This document shows, piece after piece, positions 8,655-18,012 of a stretch of 64,000 nucleotides of DNA (positions within the stretch are counted from its first letter, which is position 1; every line of letters starts with the position of its first letter). Made by a program: the position numbers and the translations under genes. The notes under the pieces are model-generated. The model saw nothing but the letters and a program-made list of their open reading frames with translations, was not told the origin of the DNA and searched no databases. The stretch comes from Deltaproteobacteria bacterium (lineage in GTDB: Bacteria; Myxococcota_A; Polyangia; JAAYKL01), in NCBI GenBank assembly GCA_030595125.1, contig JAUVDV010000006.1:24708-88707 (forward strand). The letters run 5' to 3'.

Positions 8655-9862
8655 CAGACGACCCCTTCGCTTCCGGCCTTGTCAGCCTTTCTCACGTTCC
8701 CCTTGCTCGACCAACTTCTCTCTCCCATCTCCTTCGGTTGCGGGACGACCCCTCCTCTCGAGATGCTCAGAAGCACACCGATAGCCCCCAGTGAAAACAC
8801 GAGGGCGGAGCCGCCGAAGCTGACGAACGGAAGATTGAGACCCTTGGTGGGAAGCAACCCCATGGCCACGCCCATATTGGCCAGCACCTGGACACCGAGG
8901 AGGATACTCAGGCCCGAGGCGATGAATGATCCGAACTCATCTTTTGACCGAAAACCGATCAGTACGCCTCTGCCGACAACGACCGCACAGAGCAGCATCG
9001 TCGCCCAGATCCCTATGACGCCGAGTTCCTCCGCGATGATCGAGCTTATAAAATCGTTATGGGCCTCGGGGAGAAAGAGAAACTTTTGAAGCCCGTCCCC
9101 TACTCCCACTCCCGTCAGCCCGCCGGACCCGAAACCGAAGAGCGATTGAGTAAGCTGATACCCATCGCCATACCGTGTCGCCAGGGGATCCAGGAACGTC
9201 AACAGCCTCCTGAAGCGGTACTCCGAACCGGTTGCCAGGAGATATGCAATTGGGGCGGCCACGATGCCGGCCAGCATGATGTAACCCATCTTTGCGCCGG
9301 CAATGAACAGGAGCGAGAATGTCAGCAACGCGATGACAACAGTCGTTCCAAAATCCGGCTGGAGCATACACGCGAACATCAGGACGCCCGGGACGAGTAG
9401 ATGCGGAAGAAAACCTATGGAAAAGGACTTGATCTGGCTGCTCTTTTTTGCGAGCGAATAGGAGAGCCAGATGACCAGCGACACTTTCACCGCTTCTGCG
9501 GGCTGCACGGTTACGGGACCTAATCTGATCCAGCGCGACGCCCCGTTGATGGTTGCACCCAATGGGGTGTGACATAGAAGGAGCCCCGCAAATGAGATCC
9601 CCAGGACCGCCCAGACAACGGCGCTGTTTTGAAAGACGTGATAGTCGATCCTTGAAACCACCATCATGATCACGATGCCGATGATGGCGTAAACAACCTG
9701 TCTTCCGAGAAAATAGGTCGAGTTATCCATTTGATGCGTGGCCATCACGGCAGATGCCGAATAGACCATCACTATCCCGAACGCGACTAGCAGAATCACG
9801 GCCACAAAAAGCGGCCGATCCATGTGGCCTGACTCTTCACTGGTTGTCGCTGCATCGTTCAT
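8654..9862 (-). CDS. ftsW: septal peptidoglycan glycosyltransferase FtsW
   Basis: A 402-residue SEDS-family polytopic membrane protein with about ten hydrophobic segments. Motifs include YSASAVMA near the N-terminus, ATRYGDGYQLTQSLFGFGSGG in the large periplasmic loop, and PTKGLNLPFVSFGGSAL near the C-terminus. FtsW polymerises lipid II at the septum together with the transpeptidase FtsI encoded upstream. GGGAAG precedes the ATG. It follows mraY after only 17 bp, so murD, the usual gene between them, is not present. Confidence 0.95.
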   Translation of the reverse strand: MNDAATTSEESGHMDRPLFVAVILLVAFGIVMVYSASAVMATHQMDNSTYFLGRQVVYAIIGIVIMMVVSRIDYHVFQNSAVVWAVLGISFAGLLLCHTPLGATINGASRWIRLGPVTVQPAEAVKVSLVIWLSYSLAKKSSQIKSFSIGFLPHLLVPGVLMFACMLQPDFGTTVVIALLTFSLLFIAGAKMGYIMLAGIVAAPIAYLLATGSEYRFRRLLTFLDPLATRYGDGYQLTQSLFGFGSGGLTGVGVGDGLQKFLFLPEAHNDFISSIIAEELGVIGIWATMLLCAVVVGRGVLIGFRSKDEFGSFIASGLSILLGVQVLANMGVAMGLLPTKGLNLPFVSFGGSALVFSLGAIGVLLSISRGGVVPQPKEMGERSWSSKGNVRKADKAGSEGVV

Positions 9863-9879
9863 CTAGTTCTTCCCTGGGC

Positions 9880-11007
9880 TTACCTGAGCTTCAGAGAGCT
9901 CAACGCAACCAACGCCAACATCAAGGATATGATCCAGAAACGCACTATTATCTTGGGCTCGGCCCAACCCTTCAACTCGAAGTGATGGTGGATCGGCGCC
10001 ATCCTGAACACGCGCCTGCCCGTGAGCTTGAAAGAGGCTACCTGGGTAACTACCGAGACAGCTTCCAGGACGAATACCCCACCGAGGATGACAGACAGGA
10101 ACTCATTTTTAGTCAATATGGACAACATCCCTATGGCGCCTCCCAGGGCCAGGGAGCCCACGTCACCCATGAACACCTGGGCGGGATACGTGTTGTACCA
10201 GAGGAACCCGACTCCGGCGCCGAACACCGCCGCGCAGAAGATGGTCAACTCGCTTGCCATCGGAACCGAAGGAATGTCCAGATACTGCGCGATGTTTATT
10301 CCAAAGAAGGAGAGACCGGCGATGTAGGCCAGGATCAGGTACGTGACCGTGTTCACCATCACCGGGCCTATGGCCAGCCCGTCGAGCCCGTCGGTCAAGT
10401 TCACCGCGTTGGACATGGCAACGACCACGAATGTGGCGAAAACCACATACAGCCAGGCCGGCAACTCGATTGGGTGCTTTCCGAAAGCAACGAAGGGAAC
10501 TGCCAACCGGTGACGCATTTCGAGCCACTCCGCAGGAAGGCTGGAATCCATGAACAGGTAGAGGAAAATAACGCCCGCCAGGGAAACCTGGAACAGGAGC
10601 TTGAATTTCCCCGGCATACCCTTGGAGTTCTCGTACCGAATCTTGAGGTAGTCGTCGATGAACCCGATAAGCCCATAGCCCACGGTCAACGCCAGTATCA
10701 GCCAGATGAAGTGGTTGCGAAGATCAGACCAGAGCACAGTTGACATCACCACCGCAAACAGGATGAGCGATCCTCCCATGGTAGGCGTGCCTTGTTTGGA
10801 AAAGTGCGTTTCCGGTCCGTCTCCTCGAACCGACTGACCGACCTGACGCTGCTGCATGCGCCTGATGAACCAAGGGGAAATTGCGAAACAGATGAACATG
10901 GCGGTCAACATGCTCATGATCACTCTGAACGGGACATAGCGCAGCACGTTGAGCCAGCTGAGCCACTCTACCTCCAGACGCAACGGGAAAAGCAGTTCGT
11001 ACAGCAT
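9880..11007 (-). CDS. mraY: phospho-MurNAc-pentapeptide transferase MraY
   Basis: A 375-residue polytopic membrane enzyme that transfers phospho-MurNAc-pentapeptide from UDP to undecaprenyl phosphate, giving lipid I. Diagnostic motifs are GTPTMGG near the N-terminus, the catalytic NAVNLTDGLDGLA loop, FMGDVGSLALGG, and the HHHFELKGWAE signature near the C-terminus. Its ATG follows the murF stop directly (TAGATG), so translation is probably coupled. Length is standard for a Gram-negative MraY. Confidence 0.96.
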   Translation of the reverse strand: MLYELLFPLRLEVEWLSWLNVLRYVPFRVIMSMLTAMFICFAISPWFIRRMQQRQVGQSVRGDGPETHFSKQGTPTMGGSLILFAVVMSTVLWSDLRNHFIWLILALTVGYGLIGFIDDYLKIRYENSKGMPGKFKLLFQVSLAGVIFLYLFMDSSLPAEWLEMRHRLAVPFVAFGKHPIELPAWLYVVFATFVVVAMSNAVNLTDGLDGLAIGPVMVNTVTYLILAYIAGLSFFGINIAQYLDIPSVPMASELTIFCAAVFGAGVGFLWYNTYPAQVFMGDVGSLALGGAIGMLSILTKNEFLSVILGGVFVLEAVSVVTQVASFKLTGRRVFRMAPIHHHFELKGWAEPKIIVRFWIISLMLALVALSSLKLR

Positions 11008-12390
11008 CTAGGATTTGCCCCTTATAAGGTTGGCCACAACCAGCTCCATTTGCGTTCCTCTTGATCCCTTTACCAGCAACGCGTCGCCTGCTTCCAGAAT
11101 TTCACCCAAGAGCCGTGCCGCTTCCTCGTGGCTATCAGCATGTTTTATACGTTCCGGAGGCATCCCGGCCGCAATCGCGCTGCGACCGACGGTCGTTCCG
11201 CCTTCACCCATGGTCACCAGCATCGTCAGTCCGGCTTCCGTCACCGACCCGCCGATGCCCTCGTGGGCTTCTCGTGATGCGCTTCCCAGCTCGAGCATGT
11301 CCGAGATCGCCGCAAACCTGCGACCGTCGCCCGCAACCTCCACGAGAACCTCAAGAGCAGCCCTCATGGCCTCCGGGTTCGAGTTGTATGTATCGTCGAT
11401 GATCAGCGATCCGCGCGGACCTGTTTTCAATTCGAGGCGTCCGGTAAACTGACGCACCGACTCGATACCCGGCGATATGTGCGTCAGTTCGATACCCATT
11501 CCAATAGCGGCCGCCGTGGCGGCGAGCGCATTGACCGCGTTGTGCCTCCCCAGAAGAGGTAAACGAGCCGATACGCTCTTTCCCTCGACCGTCATCACCA
11601 GCGATTGTCCCCGCGCTCCCATTTGCGCACACGACTCGAGTTTGACTTGCGCTCCTTGCGCCGCGCCGTAAGTGATCCGGCGCTGTGCCGAAGTCTTCAT
11701 CTGTGCAACCATTGGATCATCCAGGTTGACAACTGCCGTTGCATCCCGCCGCAACCCGACGAACAGCTCGCCCTTCGCTCGCGCCACGCCGTCGAGATCC
11801 CCGAGTTTTTCCAGGTGCGCAGGACCGACATTTGTGACCAGCGCGACGTCGGGGTCAACCAGTCGCGTCAACAACTCGATCTCACCAAAATCCGAACAAC
11901 CGAGCTCGAACACGGCCGTCTCGAAAGATTCGTTCAACTCCATCAAGGTTATCGGCACCCCGATGTGGTTATTGAAGTTCTTCTTTGGCTGATGTGCCCT
12001 GCCCTGTTGCCCAAGGATGGAGGCGAGGATCCTTCGGGTGGTTGTCTTCCCACTGGATCCGGTGATCGCCGCCACCTTGCCCCCAAAAGATACCCTCGCC
12101 GCATGGCCCAGGCTCTGCAAGGCTTCGAGCGAGTCGTTCACCAGAATCTGCGTGCACGCAACTCCTTCGATCTCACGCTCGACAATCAACCCTGCGGCAC
12201 CGTCCAGCGCCGCCTGCCGTGCAAAATCGTGCCCGTCCAGGCGCTCCCCCTTCAAGGCCACGAAGAGGCTTTTTGCGGTTGCCTCCCTCGAATCTATGCA
12301 AACACATCGCGGAAAAATTGACCCCTCGCCCGTGAGCGTTCCACCGACTATTTGCGCAATCTGAGCGAGATCCCACGAGAGGTCAGGCAT
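11008..12390 (-). CDS. murF: UDP-MurNAc-tripeptide D-Ala-D-Ala ligase MurF
   Basis: A 460-residue cytoplasmic Mur ligase that adds D-Ala-D-Ala to UDP-MurNAc-tripeptide. The ATP loop ITGSSGKTTTRRIL, the central ELGCSDFGEIELL region and the C-terminal DDTYNSNPEAMRAAL motif are present. The start ATG at 12390 overlaps the murE end by 8 bp; a longer frame upstream lies wholly inside murE and has a basic, non-family N-terminus. The family-typical opening MPDLSWDLAQIAQIVGG supports this choice. Confidence 0.94.
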   Translation of the reverse strand: MPDLSWDLAQIAQIVGGTLTGEGSIFPRCVCIDSREATAKSLFVALKGERLDGHDFARQAALDGAAGLIVEREIEGVACTQILVNDSLEALQSLGHAARVSFGGKVAAITGSSGKTTTRRILASILGQQGRAHQPKKNFNNHIGVPITLMELNESFETAVFELGCSDFGEIELLTRLVDPDVALVTNVGPAHLEKLGDLDGVARAKGELFVGLRRDATAVVNLDDPMVAQMKTSAQRRITYGAAQGAQVKLESCAQMGARGQSLVMTVEGKSVSARLPLLGRHNAVNALAATAAAIGMGIELTHISPGIESVRQFTGRLELKTGPRGSLIIDDTYNSNPEAMRAALEVLVEVAGDGRRFAAISDMLELGSASREAHEGIGGSVTEAGLTMLVTMGEGGTTVGRSAIAAGMPPERIKHADSHEEAARLLGEILEAGDALLVKGSRGTQMELVVANLIRGKS

Positions 12391-13912
12391 CGGCGCCCTC
12401 CTTCCCGAGGGAAGCGATGGCCGCCGCCGCATGCTCCGCGTCATCGAAGTGTATCTTGTTCTTGCCGAGAATTTGATAGTCCTCGTGTCCCTTGCCCGCG
12501 ATAAGCACGGTATCCCCGGCCGTTGCACACTGCAGGGACATGGATATCGCACGGCCCCGATCCACCTCCACTACATAACCGCTGCTCGCCTGCCGCAGCT
12601 CGCTCTGCGCAATCATGGACAGTCCTCCACCGTCCACCCCCGGCAGGATCATCTCCACTATCTTCTCGGGATCCTCGGTTCTCGGGTTGTCGGACGTCAC
12701 GATAGCGACATCGGCACCCCGCGCGACTGCATCTCCCATCAAGGGTCTCTTGGAATGATCGCGATCGCCGCCGCAGCCGAAAACGCAGATCAGGCGACCC
12801 TCGGTGATGGGCTTGAGGGCCTTCAGCACGCTGACCAGTGCGTCCGGCGTGTGAGCGTAGTCGACGAGCACAGTTAAACCACGCTTGCAAGGTACTCTCT
12901 GAAGTCTTCCGGGCACCGCCTCGAAACGCTCCAGCCCGTCTATGGCTTTCGCAATATCCACTCGCAGCTGTATGCAGATCCCCATGGAAACGAGGATGTT
13001 GTTCATGTTGTGGGGCCCGAGCAAGGGCGATGATAAATCGAAGACACCGGAAGGTGTATGGATCCTCGCGTTGATTCCCCTGATGTCGTATCCGGGCTCG
13101 TTCACGGGTCTGATATCAGCCACGCTCGACGGATCGCAGGACACCGTCACGGCCGGCTTCTTCAGTCGCTCCAGGATCACCCTGGAGAATGGATCATCGA
13201 TATTGATCACCGCCCGGGCATCCGGAATATCCTCAATGACATCAGTGAAGAGCAACATTTTTGCTGCGGCGTACTCCCTCATGTCTCCGTGAAAATCGAG
13301 ATGGTCCTGCGTGAGGTTCGTGAACGCCACTACATCGAATTCGCACCCCTTGAGCCTGTGGAGAGCGAGACCATGGGACGATACCTCCATGAGCATATGG
13401 GAAGCTCCGTCGTCCACCATCGCACGGACAACGGATTGGATTACCGGTGCTTCGGGAGTCGTGTGTTCGTCATTCCAGGTGCGCTCCTTGAAGCGGTGGG
13501 CCACGGTCCCCATCACGCCGGGGTGGTGACCGACACTATCCAGCATCGCCTCGACCATATAGGTGATGGTAGTTTTGCCGTTTGTTCCGGTTATCCCAAC
13601 CAGGGCAAGTTCCCTGGTTGGATACGAATAGCACGCCGATGAGATCGGCCCGAGCGCCACCCTTGGATCAGCCGTCACAATCTGAGGCAGGTCGAGGGGC
13701 ACCTTGGCGCCTACCAACAACGCGACCGCCCCTCGCGTTATTGCGTCATCGATGAACCGGCGACCATCGGTCAGGTCCCCGGCCATGGCGGCGAAGAGAA
13801 ACCCCGGGCGCACCTGGCGCGAATCGTGGGTCGCGCCTGTCACAATTACTTCAGAGTTTCCCTGCACCCGAGTATCAGGGAACGCCCTGGCTATCTGCGC
13901 CAGTGTCGGCAT
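12383..13912 (-). CDS. murE: UDP-MurNAc-dipeptide meso-diaminopimelate ligase MurE
   Basis: A 509-residue Mur ligase that adds the third amino acid to the peptidoglycan stem. The ATP loop ITGTNGKTTITYM is clear. The C-terminal specificity motif is DNPR (in TSDNPRTEDPEK), the signature of enzymes that add meso-diaminopimelate rather than lysine, so the wall is predicted to be the mDAP type. The start lies within the last 38 bp of ftsI and the end overlaps murF by 8 bp, giving tight coupling on both sides. Confidence 0.95.
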   Translation of the reverse strand: MPTLAQIARAFPDTRVQGNSEVIVTGATHDSRQVRPGFLFAAMAGDLTDGRRFIDDAITRGAVALLVGAKVPLDLPQIVTADPRVALGPISSACYSYPTRELALVGITGTNGKTTITYMVEAMLDSVGHHPGVMGTVAHRFKERTWNDEHTTPEAPVIQSVVRAMVDDGASHMLMEVSSHGLALHRLKGCEFDVVAFTNLTQDHLDFHGDMREYAAAKMLLFTDVIEDIPDARAVINIDDPFSRVILERLKKPAVTVSCDPSSVADIRPVNEPGYDIRGINARIHTPSGVFDLSSPLLGPHNMNNILVSMGICIQLRVDIAKAIDGLERFEAVPGRLQRVPCKRGLTVLVDYAHTPDALVSVLKALKPITEGRLICVFGCGGDRDHSKRPLMGDAVARGADVAIVTSDNPRTEDPEKIVEMILPGVDGGGLSMIAQSELRQASSGYVVEVDRGRAISMSLQCATAGDTVLIAGKGHEDYQILGKNKIHFDDAEHAAAAIASLGKEGADA

Positions 13913-15965
13913 CTTCCTCGCTCAACGTGCCGTGATCCGGCAACGGCATAAAATTAACCTGCACAAACTCTCCTGTATCGACCGGCTCGTCGGGCTGCGG
14001 GATCTGCTCGGCCGCGATCCCCGTCCCCATGAACATCGGTCTCAAGCCCTCCGAAGAGAGGACCTCCATGGCATCACTCATGCTCATCCCAATCAAATGC
14101 GGTGTCCTGACCTGCCCCGGACCCAGCTCAAGCATGTCCGCAAAAACACTGGCCGGACCCAGCTCTTCATCACGCGAGCCGTTCTCGGAATCCTGTCTCT
14201 TCGACCGCTCCACTTTCGCCTTCTTGACGTTCTTTTTCTTCCTGGAGGTCCCGGATTTTCCTGAAAAACGGGGTGAAACTCCCAGGTACCGCAGGGATTG
14301 ATCGGCTATTCGCTTGAAGACCGGCGCCGCCACCGTTCCCCCGTAATGGTTGATGAGCGGCTCGTCGATCACTATTGATATTGCCAGCCTCGGTCGGTCC
14401 GACGGCACAAACCCGAAGAAGGACGCAACCCACTTATCCTTGGCGTAGCCCTTCGAACCCTCGGATTTCTGAGCCGTACCCGTCTTGCCCGCCACCAGGT
14501 AACCATTGAGGGATGCCTGGGTGCCGGTACCGCCCTCCTCCGTAACCGCAGTCATCATGTCGGCCACCATTCGCGCCGTGTAGCGACTGATCACTCGCCT
14601 TCTCACCTGAGGCGAAAAACTGCGCTCGGTCTCTCCACTCTGACCGATGACTCGCCTGACGATCAGCGGCTTCATGAGCTTCCCACCGTTGGCGATGGCA
14701 CTCAAAGCGGTGGCCATCTGTATCCCGGTTACGCCGATACCCTGGCCGAATGAAGTGGTGGCCGTGTCGATGTCGTACCATTTTTTATGGTGATTGAGGG
14801 TCCCGCGCATTTCGAACGGAAGCTGTACGTGCGTCCTCTCGCCAAACCCGAACCTGCGAATGTAATGGTACAGCCGTTTTTTACTGAGCCCCGCAGCAAT
14901 CTTGGCAAAACAGATATTACTTGATCGTTTGAGGCACTCGGTTGGATTCAGCCAGCCGTCGCGATGATCGTCGTGGATCACCACGTCGAATATTTCCATG
15001 CGCCCTCTCTCACAAAACGTCTTCTGGTTGGGTCGCAGCTTTCCGGCGTTGAGCGCTGCCGCAAGAGTGAAGACCTTGAAAGTGGATCCCGGTTCGAAAA
15101 CATCGAGCACGGCGCGGTTTCGACGATTTTCGGCCGTCGACTTATTGAGCCTGTTGGGGTTGTAAGTGGGGTAGTTTGCCAGTGCCAGGATCTCGCCGGT
15201 GGACGGATCCATCATGACAATGTGACCGGCCTTGGCTTCGAAGACGCGTATAGTGTTCAACAGTTCCTGTTCCACGATGTACTGCAACGTCCTGTCGATT
15301 GTGAGTTCCACGTTGCGGCCGACGATTCCGTCAGATCCGAAGATACCATCCGAAAAAACCATCCTCCCACGAGCATCGCTCAAACCGGTCGCCGCTTCAG
15401 CGTTGCCCTGCAGCACCCCGTCGAACCTCAGTTCCACCCCCTCGAGCCCGTTGGAGTCGATACCGGCGAACCCGATGATGTGGGAGCCGAGGCTTCGATT
15501 CGGGTAGAAACGCTTGCTCTCGTCCAGGAGCGAGACGCCGGAAAAACCGAGCTTCTCGACCGCTTGCGCAACCTGTGGGGAGACCCGGCGCTTCAGCCAG
15601 ACGAAATGGCGGTCGGATCCGAGCCTGGACTCCATCTTCGTAGCGTCCTTGCCCAGCAACGGCGACAGCGTCGCCGCGACCAACTGCGGGTTTGTGACCT
15701 TCCGGGGATCCGCGTACACGGACTTGACCTCGATCTCGACCGCCAGTTCTTCCCCATGCCGATCAGTGATCATGCCCCGATGGGCGGAGATCTTGATTTT
15801 ACGGGTGTACTGCTCCGCAGCCAGATCGGTAAGCTCCTGCGCTCGTGTCACCCCTAGCTGCCAGGCCCCGTGGGCGACAGCGGCGGCTCCGGCCATCATC
15901 ACAATCACGAGGAGCATGATCCGCACCCGGATCCACTGGTCCCTTCCCGAGGGTAGGGAAACCAT
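13875..15965 (-). CDS. ftsI: septal transpeptidase FtsI (PBP3) with PASTA domain
   Basis: A 696-residue class B penicillin-binding protein. One N-terminal membrane anchor (about 14-35) is followed by the PBP dimer domain and the transpeptidase domain. Active-site motifs are SxxK at Ser294-Lys297 (STFK), SxN at 348-350 (SSN) and KTG at 494-496. A basic linker (about 575-595, RKKKNVKKAKVERSKR) leads to one PASTA-like domain (about 625-685, VRTPHLIGMSMSDAM), which is absent from E. coli FtsI but seen in related lineages. It cross-links septal peptidoglycan with FtsW. It starts 2 bp after the ftsL stop. Confidence 0.95.
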   Translation of the reverse strand: MVSLPSGRDQWIRVRIMLLVIVMMAGAAAVAHGAWQLGVTRAQELTDLAAEQYTRKIKISAHRGMITDRHGEELAVEIEVKSVYADPRKVTNPQLVAATLSPLLGKDATKMESRLGSDRHFVWLKRRVSPQVAQAVEKLGFSGVSLLDESKRFYPNRSLGSHIIGFAGIDSNGLEGVELRFDGVLQGNAEAATGLSDARGRMVFSDGIFGSDGIVGRNVELTIDRTLQYIVEQELLNTIRVFEAKAGHIVMMDPSTGEILALANYPTYNPNRLNKSTAENRRNRAVLDVFEPGSTFKVFTLAAALNAGKLRPNQKTFCERGRMEIFDVVIHDDHRDGWLNPTECLKRSSNICFAKIAAGLSKKRLYHYIRRFGFGERTHVQLPFEMRGTLNHHKKWYDIDTATTSFGQGIGVTGIQMATALSAIANGGKLMKPLIVRRVIGQSGETERSFSPQVRRRVISRYTARMVADMMTAVTEEGGTGTQASLNGYLVAGKTGTAQKSEGSKGYAKDKWVASFFGFVPSDRPRLAISIVIDEPLINHYGGTVAAPVFKRIADQSLRYLGVSPRFSGKSGTSRKKKNVKKAKVERSKRQDSENGSRDEELGPASVFADMLELGPGQVRTPHLIGMSMSDAMEVLSSEGLRPMFMGTGIAAEQIPQPDEPVDTGEFVQVNFMPLPDHGTLSEEDADTGADSQGVP

Positions 15966-15967
15966 GG

Positions 15968-16432
15968 CTACAGAGCTCCTCCGGAAACCGAAACCACTTT
16001 ACGCTTGCGATCGATAGGCACGATCCGGCCATGATCCGGCACTTCCATACCGAGCTTCTCCCGAGCATCGGTCTCCACCCGCTCGGGGGCCTTCAGGGAT
16101 GCCAACTCCAGACGCAGCTCCCGCTGCTCCAGCAACAACCTCGTCTGAAGAGAACGCGCCTTGCTGGTCTCATAGCCCAGCCGGACGCCTTCGAAACGAA
16201 CGCTCAGGTGAAAGACAAACGCTCCGCACACGATAGCGATCACCACGGTCAGCATGAGGACGTAAAGAAAACTCATGCCAGGCGAACTGATCTTCCGAGC
16301 TCCGTCACGGGATCCGAGTGAGCGGCCACCGTTCTGTGCAGGGCGCACCGGTTTTCTCATGAGCCCGGATAGTATACCCGTGCCCTTCGCTCCGGGATGC
16401 GCATAACGGCTTTGGCGTTTGCGTCCGCTCAT
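15968..16432 (-). CDS. ftsL: cell division protein FtsL
   Basis: A 154-residue bitopic protein. ATG 16432 overlaps the rsmH stop as ATGA; a longer frame inside rsmH is rejected. The N-terminal cytoplasmic part is basic (about 50 residues), followed by one membrane segment (MSFLYVLMLTVVIAIVCGAF) and a periplasmic coiled coil containing QTRLLLEQRELRLELASLKA. FtsL pairs with FtsB and FtsQ to activate FtsWI. Primary sequence is poorly conserved in this family; topology, size and position between rsmH and ftsI carry the assignment. Confidence 0.88.
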   Translation of the reverse strand: MSGRKRQSRYAHPGAKGTGILSGLMRKPVRPAQNGGRSLGSRDGARKISSPGMSFLYVLMLTVVIAIVCGAFVFHLSVRFEGVRLGYETSKARSLQTRLLLEQRELRLELASLKAPERVETDAREKLGMEVPDHGRIVPIDRKRKVVSVSGGAL

Positions 16433-17367
16433 CGTACCCTCCGCACAGCCCGAGCTTTTGCGCTGCGGGATCGAGGGTTTTCTTTTACCTGCGCCGAGCT
16501 GATGCGTACCGATCTGCGCGTGACATGCTCGACCACGGGCTCGGGGCAGTTGCACACGGGCATCCCGGGAGGACACTCGCAGGGATTGGCCATTCGGGAG
16601 AAACGACGTTTTACCATTCTGTCTTCCAACGAGTGAAACGTTATGATCGAAACCGTACCTCCAACCGCCAGGGGCTCCGGCAGGAGATCCAGCAACGCCT
16701 CCAGTTCACCGAGCTCATCGTTGACCGCTATCCTTATCGCCTGGAATGTGCGGGTCGCGGGATCGATGCCACCCTTTTTGCTACGACCGACAACTCTTCT
16801 TACGGCCACTGCCAGATCGGCGGTGGTTGCCAGGTTTCCATCGGCCTCCATGCGCTTGATGGATCTGGCCACCTTCCTGGACAACCGCTCTCCACCAAAC
16901 TTGTATATGGTGTCGGCCAGCTCATCCTCACTCGTCCTTTTAAGCAAACCGGCCGCAGTTTCTCCCTGAGACGAGTCCATTCGCATATCGAGTGGCCCCG
17001 CCCGCATGAAGGAAAACCCCCTGCTCGCCACGTCTACCTGATGGGAAGAGATCCCGAGATCCAGAAGAAGCCCGTCCAGTCTGGAGATACCCACCTTCGA
17101 AAGGAGCTCGTCAAGCGCAGAGAAGCGACCATGATGAATCGATACCCGATCCCCGAACCGCGCAAGTCTCTTGCGGGCTGCGGCGACGGCATCCATGTCC
17201 CTGTCGATTCCCACGACACGCCCATCTGGGGAACTCATCTCTAAAAGTGTCTCTGCATGGCCGCCGCCACCCACGGTCGCATCACAGTACACGCCACCGG
17301 AAACTGGCGAGAGTAACTCCACCACCTCTTGCAGGAGCACCGGCTTGTGTTCGAAATGAACATCCAT
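16429..17367 (-). CDS. rsmH: 16S rRNA m4C1402 methyltransferase RsmH (MraW)
   Basis: A 312-residue SAM-dependent methyltransferase acting on C1402 in the decoding centre of 16S rRNA. It opens MDVHFEHKPVLLQEVVELL, followed by the SAM loop YCDATVGGGGHAETLLE and the family motifs DGLLLDLGISSHQVD and FHSLEDRMVKRRF. ATG 17367 is chosen because AGGTG lies 7 bp upstream and the family start matches; an upstream in-frame extension would run into mraZ. It sits 13 bp after mraZ and overlaps ftsL by 4 bp. Confidence 0.95.
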   Translation of the reverse strand: MDVHFEHKPVLLQEVVELLSPVSGGVYCDATVGGGGHAETLLEMSSPDGRVVGIDRDMDAVAAARKRLARFGDRVSIHHGRFSALDELLSKVGISRLDGLLLDLGISSHQVDVASRGFSFMRAGPLDMRMDSSQGETAAGLLKRTSEDELADTIYKFGGERLSRKVARSIKRMEADGNLATTADLAVAVRRVVGRSKKGGIDPATRTFQAIRIAVNDELGELEALLDLLPEPLAVGGTVSIITFHSLEDRMVKRRFSRMANPCECPPGMPVCNCPEPVVEHVTRRSVRISSAQVKENPRSRSAKARAVRRVR

Positions 17368-17380
17368 CGCAAAACACCTA

Positions 17381-17833
17381 CTAGAGATCGAACCCCGCAA
17401 GCTCGCGGCGCACGTCTTGAATTCGGCCACTGGCCTCGTCTTGCGCTGCCTGCCAGCGCCTGGGTTCCCAGATCTCCATGATTCTGTTCATCCCGAGCCA
17501 CACGACCTCCTTGACGATCTCGGCGCGCTCTCTGTGGAATTGTGGGATGAGAATTCGACCGTGGCTATCGATCTGGCATTCCACGGCGTCGGCCACGTAG
17601 AGTCTCTTGAGCATGGTGACGCTCGGATCGAAAATGGGCTTTTGGGCGAGTTTTTGCTCGAACTCCCGCCAGGCGGTATACGGAAAGACATCGAGATGCG
17701 GATACTCGGCATCGAGAGCGAAGGTCAGAACGACACGATCATCGTGAAGACCGGCGATGTTCTCGCGAAACCGCGATGGCAGGCTGGCCCTTCCCTTCAG
17801 GTCCACTGCATGATCATATCGTCCCTTGAACAC
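17381..17833 (-). CDS. mraZ: transcriptional regulator MraZ
   Basis: A DNA-binding protein with two SpoVT/AbrB-like MraZ halves that controls the dcw operon. Motifs are DLKGRASLPSRFRENI near the N-terminus and IDSHGRILIPQFHRE in the second half. The start is taken as GTG 17833, giving a 150-residue protein of normal family length starting VFKGRYDHAVDLKGR. The alternative GTG at 17887 would add 18 residues whose DNA contains two GTGGGA boxes, which look like the MraZ operator. GGGA lies 7 bp before GTG 17833. It is the first gene of the cluster. Confidence 0.9.
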   Translation of the reverse strand: MFKGRYDHAVDLKGRASLPSRFRENIAGLHDDRVVLTFALDAEYPHLDVFPYTAWREFEQKLAQKPIFDPSVTMLKRLYVADAVECQIDSHGRILIPQFHRERAEIVKEVVWLGMNRIMEIWEPRRWQAAQDEASGRIQDVRRELAGFDL

Positions 17834-17840
17834 GTACTTA

Positions 17841-17899
17841 TCCCACTTCTTCCCACTGTTGATTGTATCCAAGTAGCCATACGTCACTCAACTTGTCAA
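17841..17899 (-). promoter_or_regulatory. mraZ control region: -35 element and two MraZ boxes
   Basis: On the minus strand, TTGACA (17899-17894) fits a -35 element. Downstream are two direct GTGGGA repeats at 17856-17851 and 17846-17841, with a 10-bp period. MraZ is known to bind GTGGG-type direct repeats with this spacing upstream of its own gene, so autoregulation of the cluster is likely. The -10 is poor: TACTTG after 18 bp is the best candidate. A start site near 17866 would put the boxes in the leader. Confidence 0.6.
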
Positions 17900-17997
17900 T
17901 TTTTTTTGTATCTTCGATGTGTTACAGCACAACGGCATTTTCTCACAGCATCACCCCTTTTATACAATTCTTTGTTTAATATTGATATGTTGTAGTG

Positions 17998-18012
17998 GTG
18001 GGAAAAAGTGGG
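17998..18012 (+). promoter_or_regulatory. second MraZ-box-like pair, opposite orientation
   Basis: GTGGG at 17998-18002 and again at 18008-18012 are exactly 10 bp apart on the plus strand, separated by AAAAA. This matches the spacing of the pair beside mraZ, but it points toward the rightward gene at 18107. A weak promoter (TTGTTT 18058-18063, TACACT 18080-18085) lies between. Whether MraZ binds here is inference. Confidence 0.45.
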
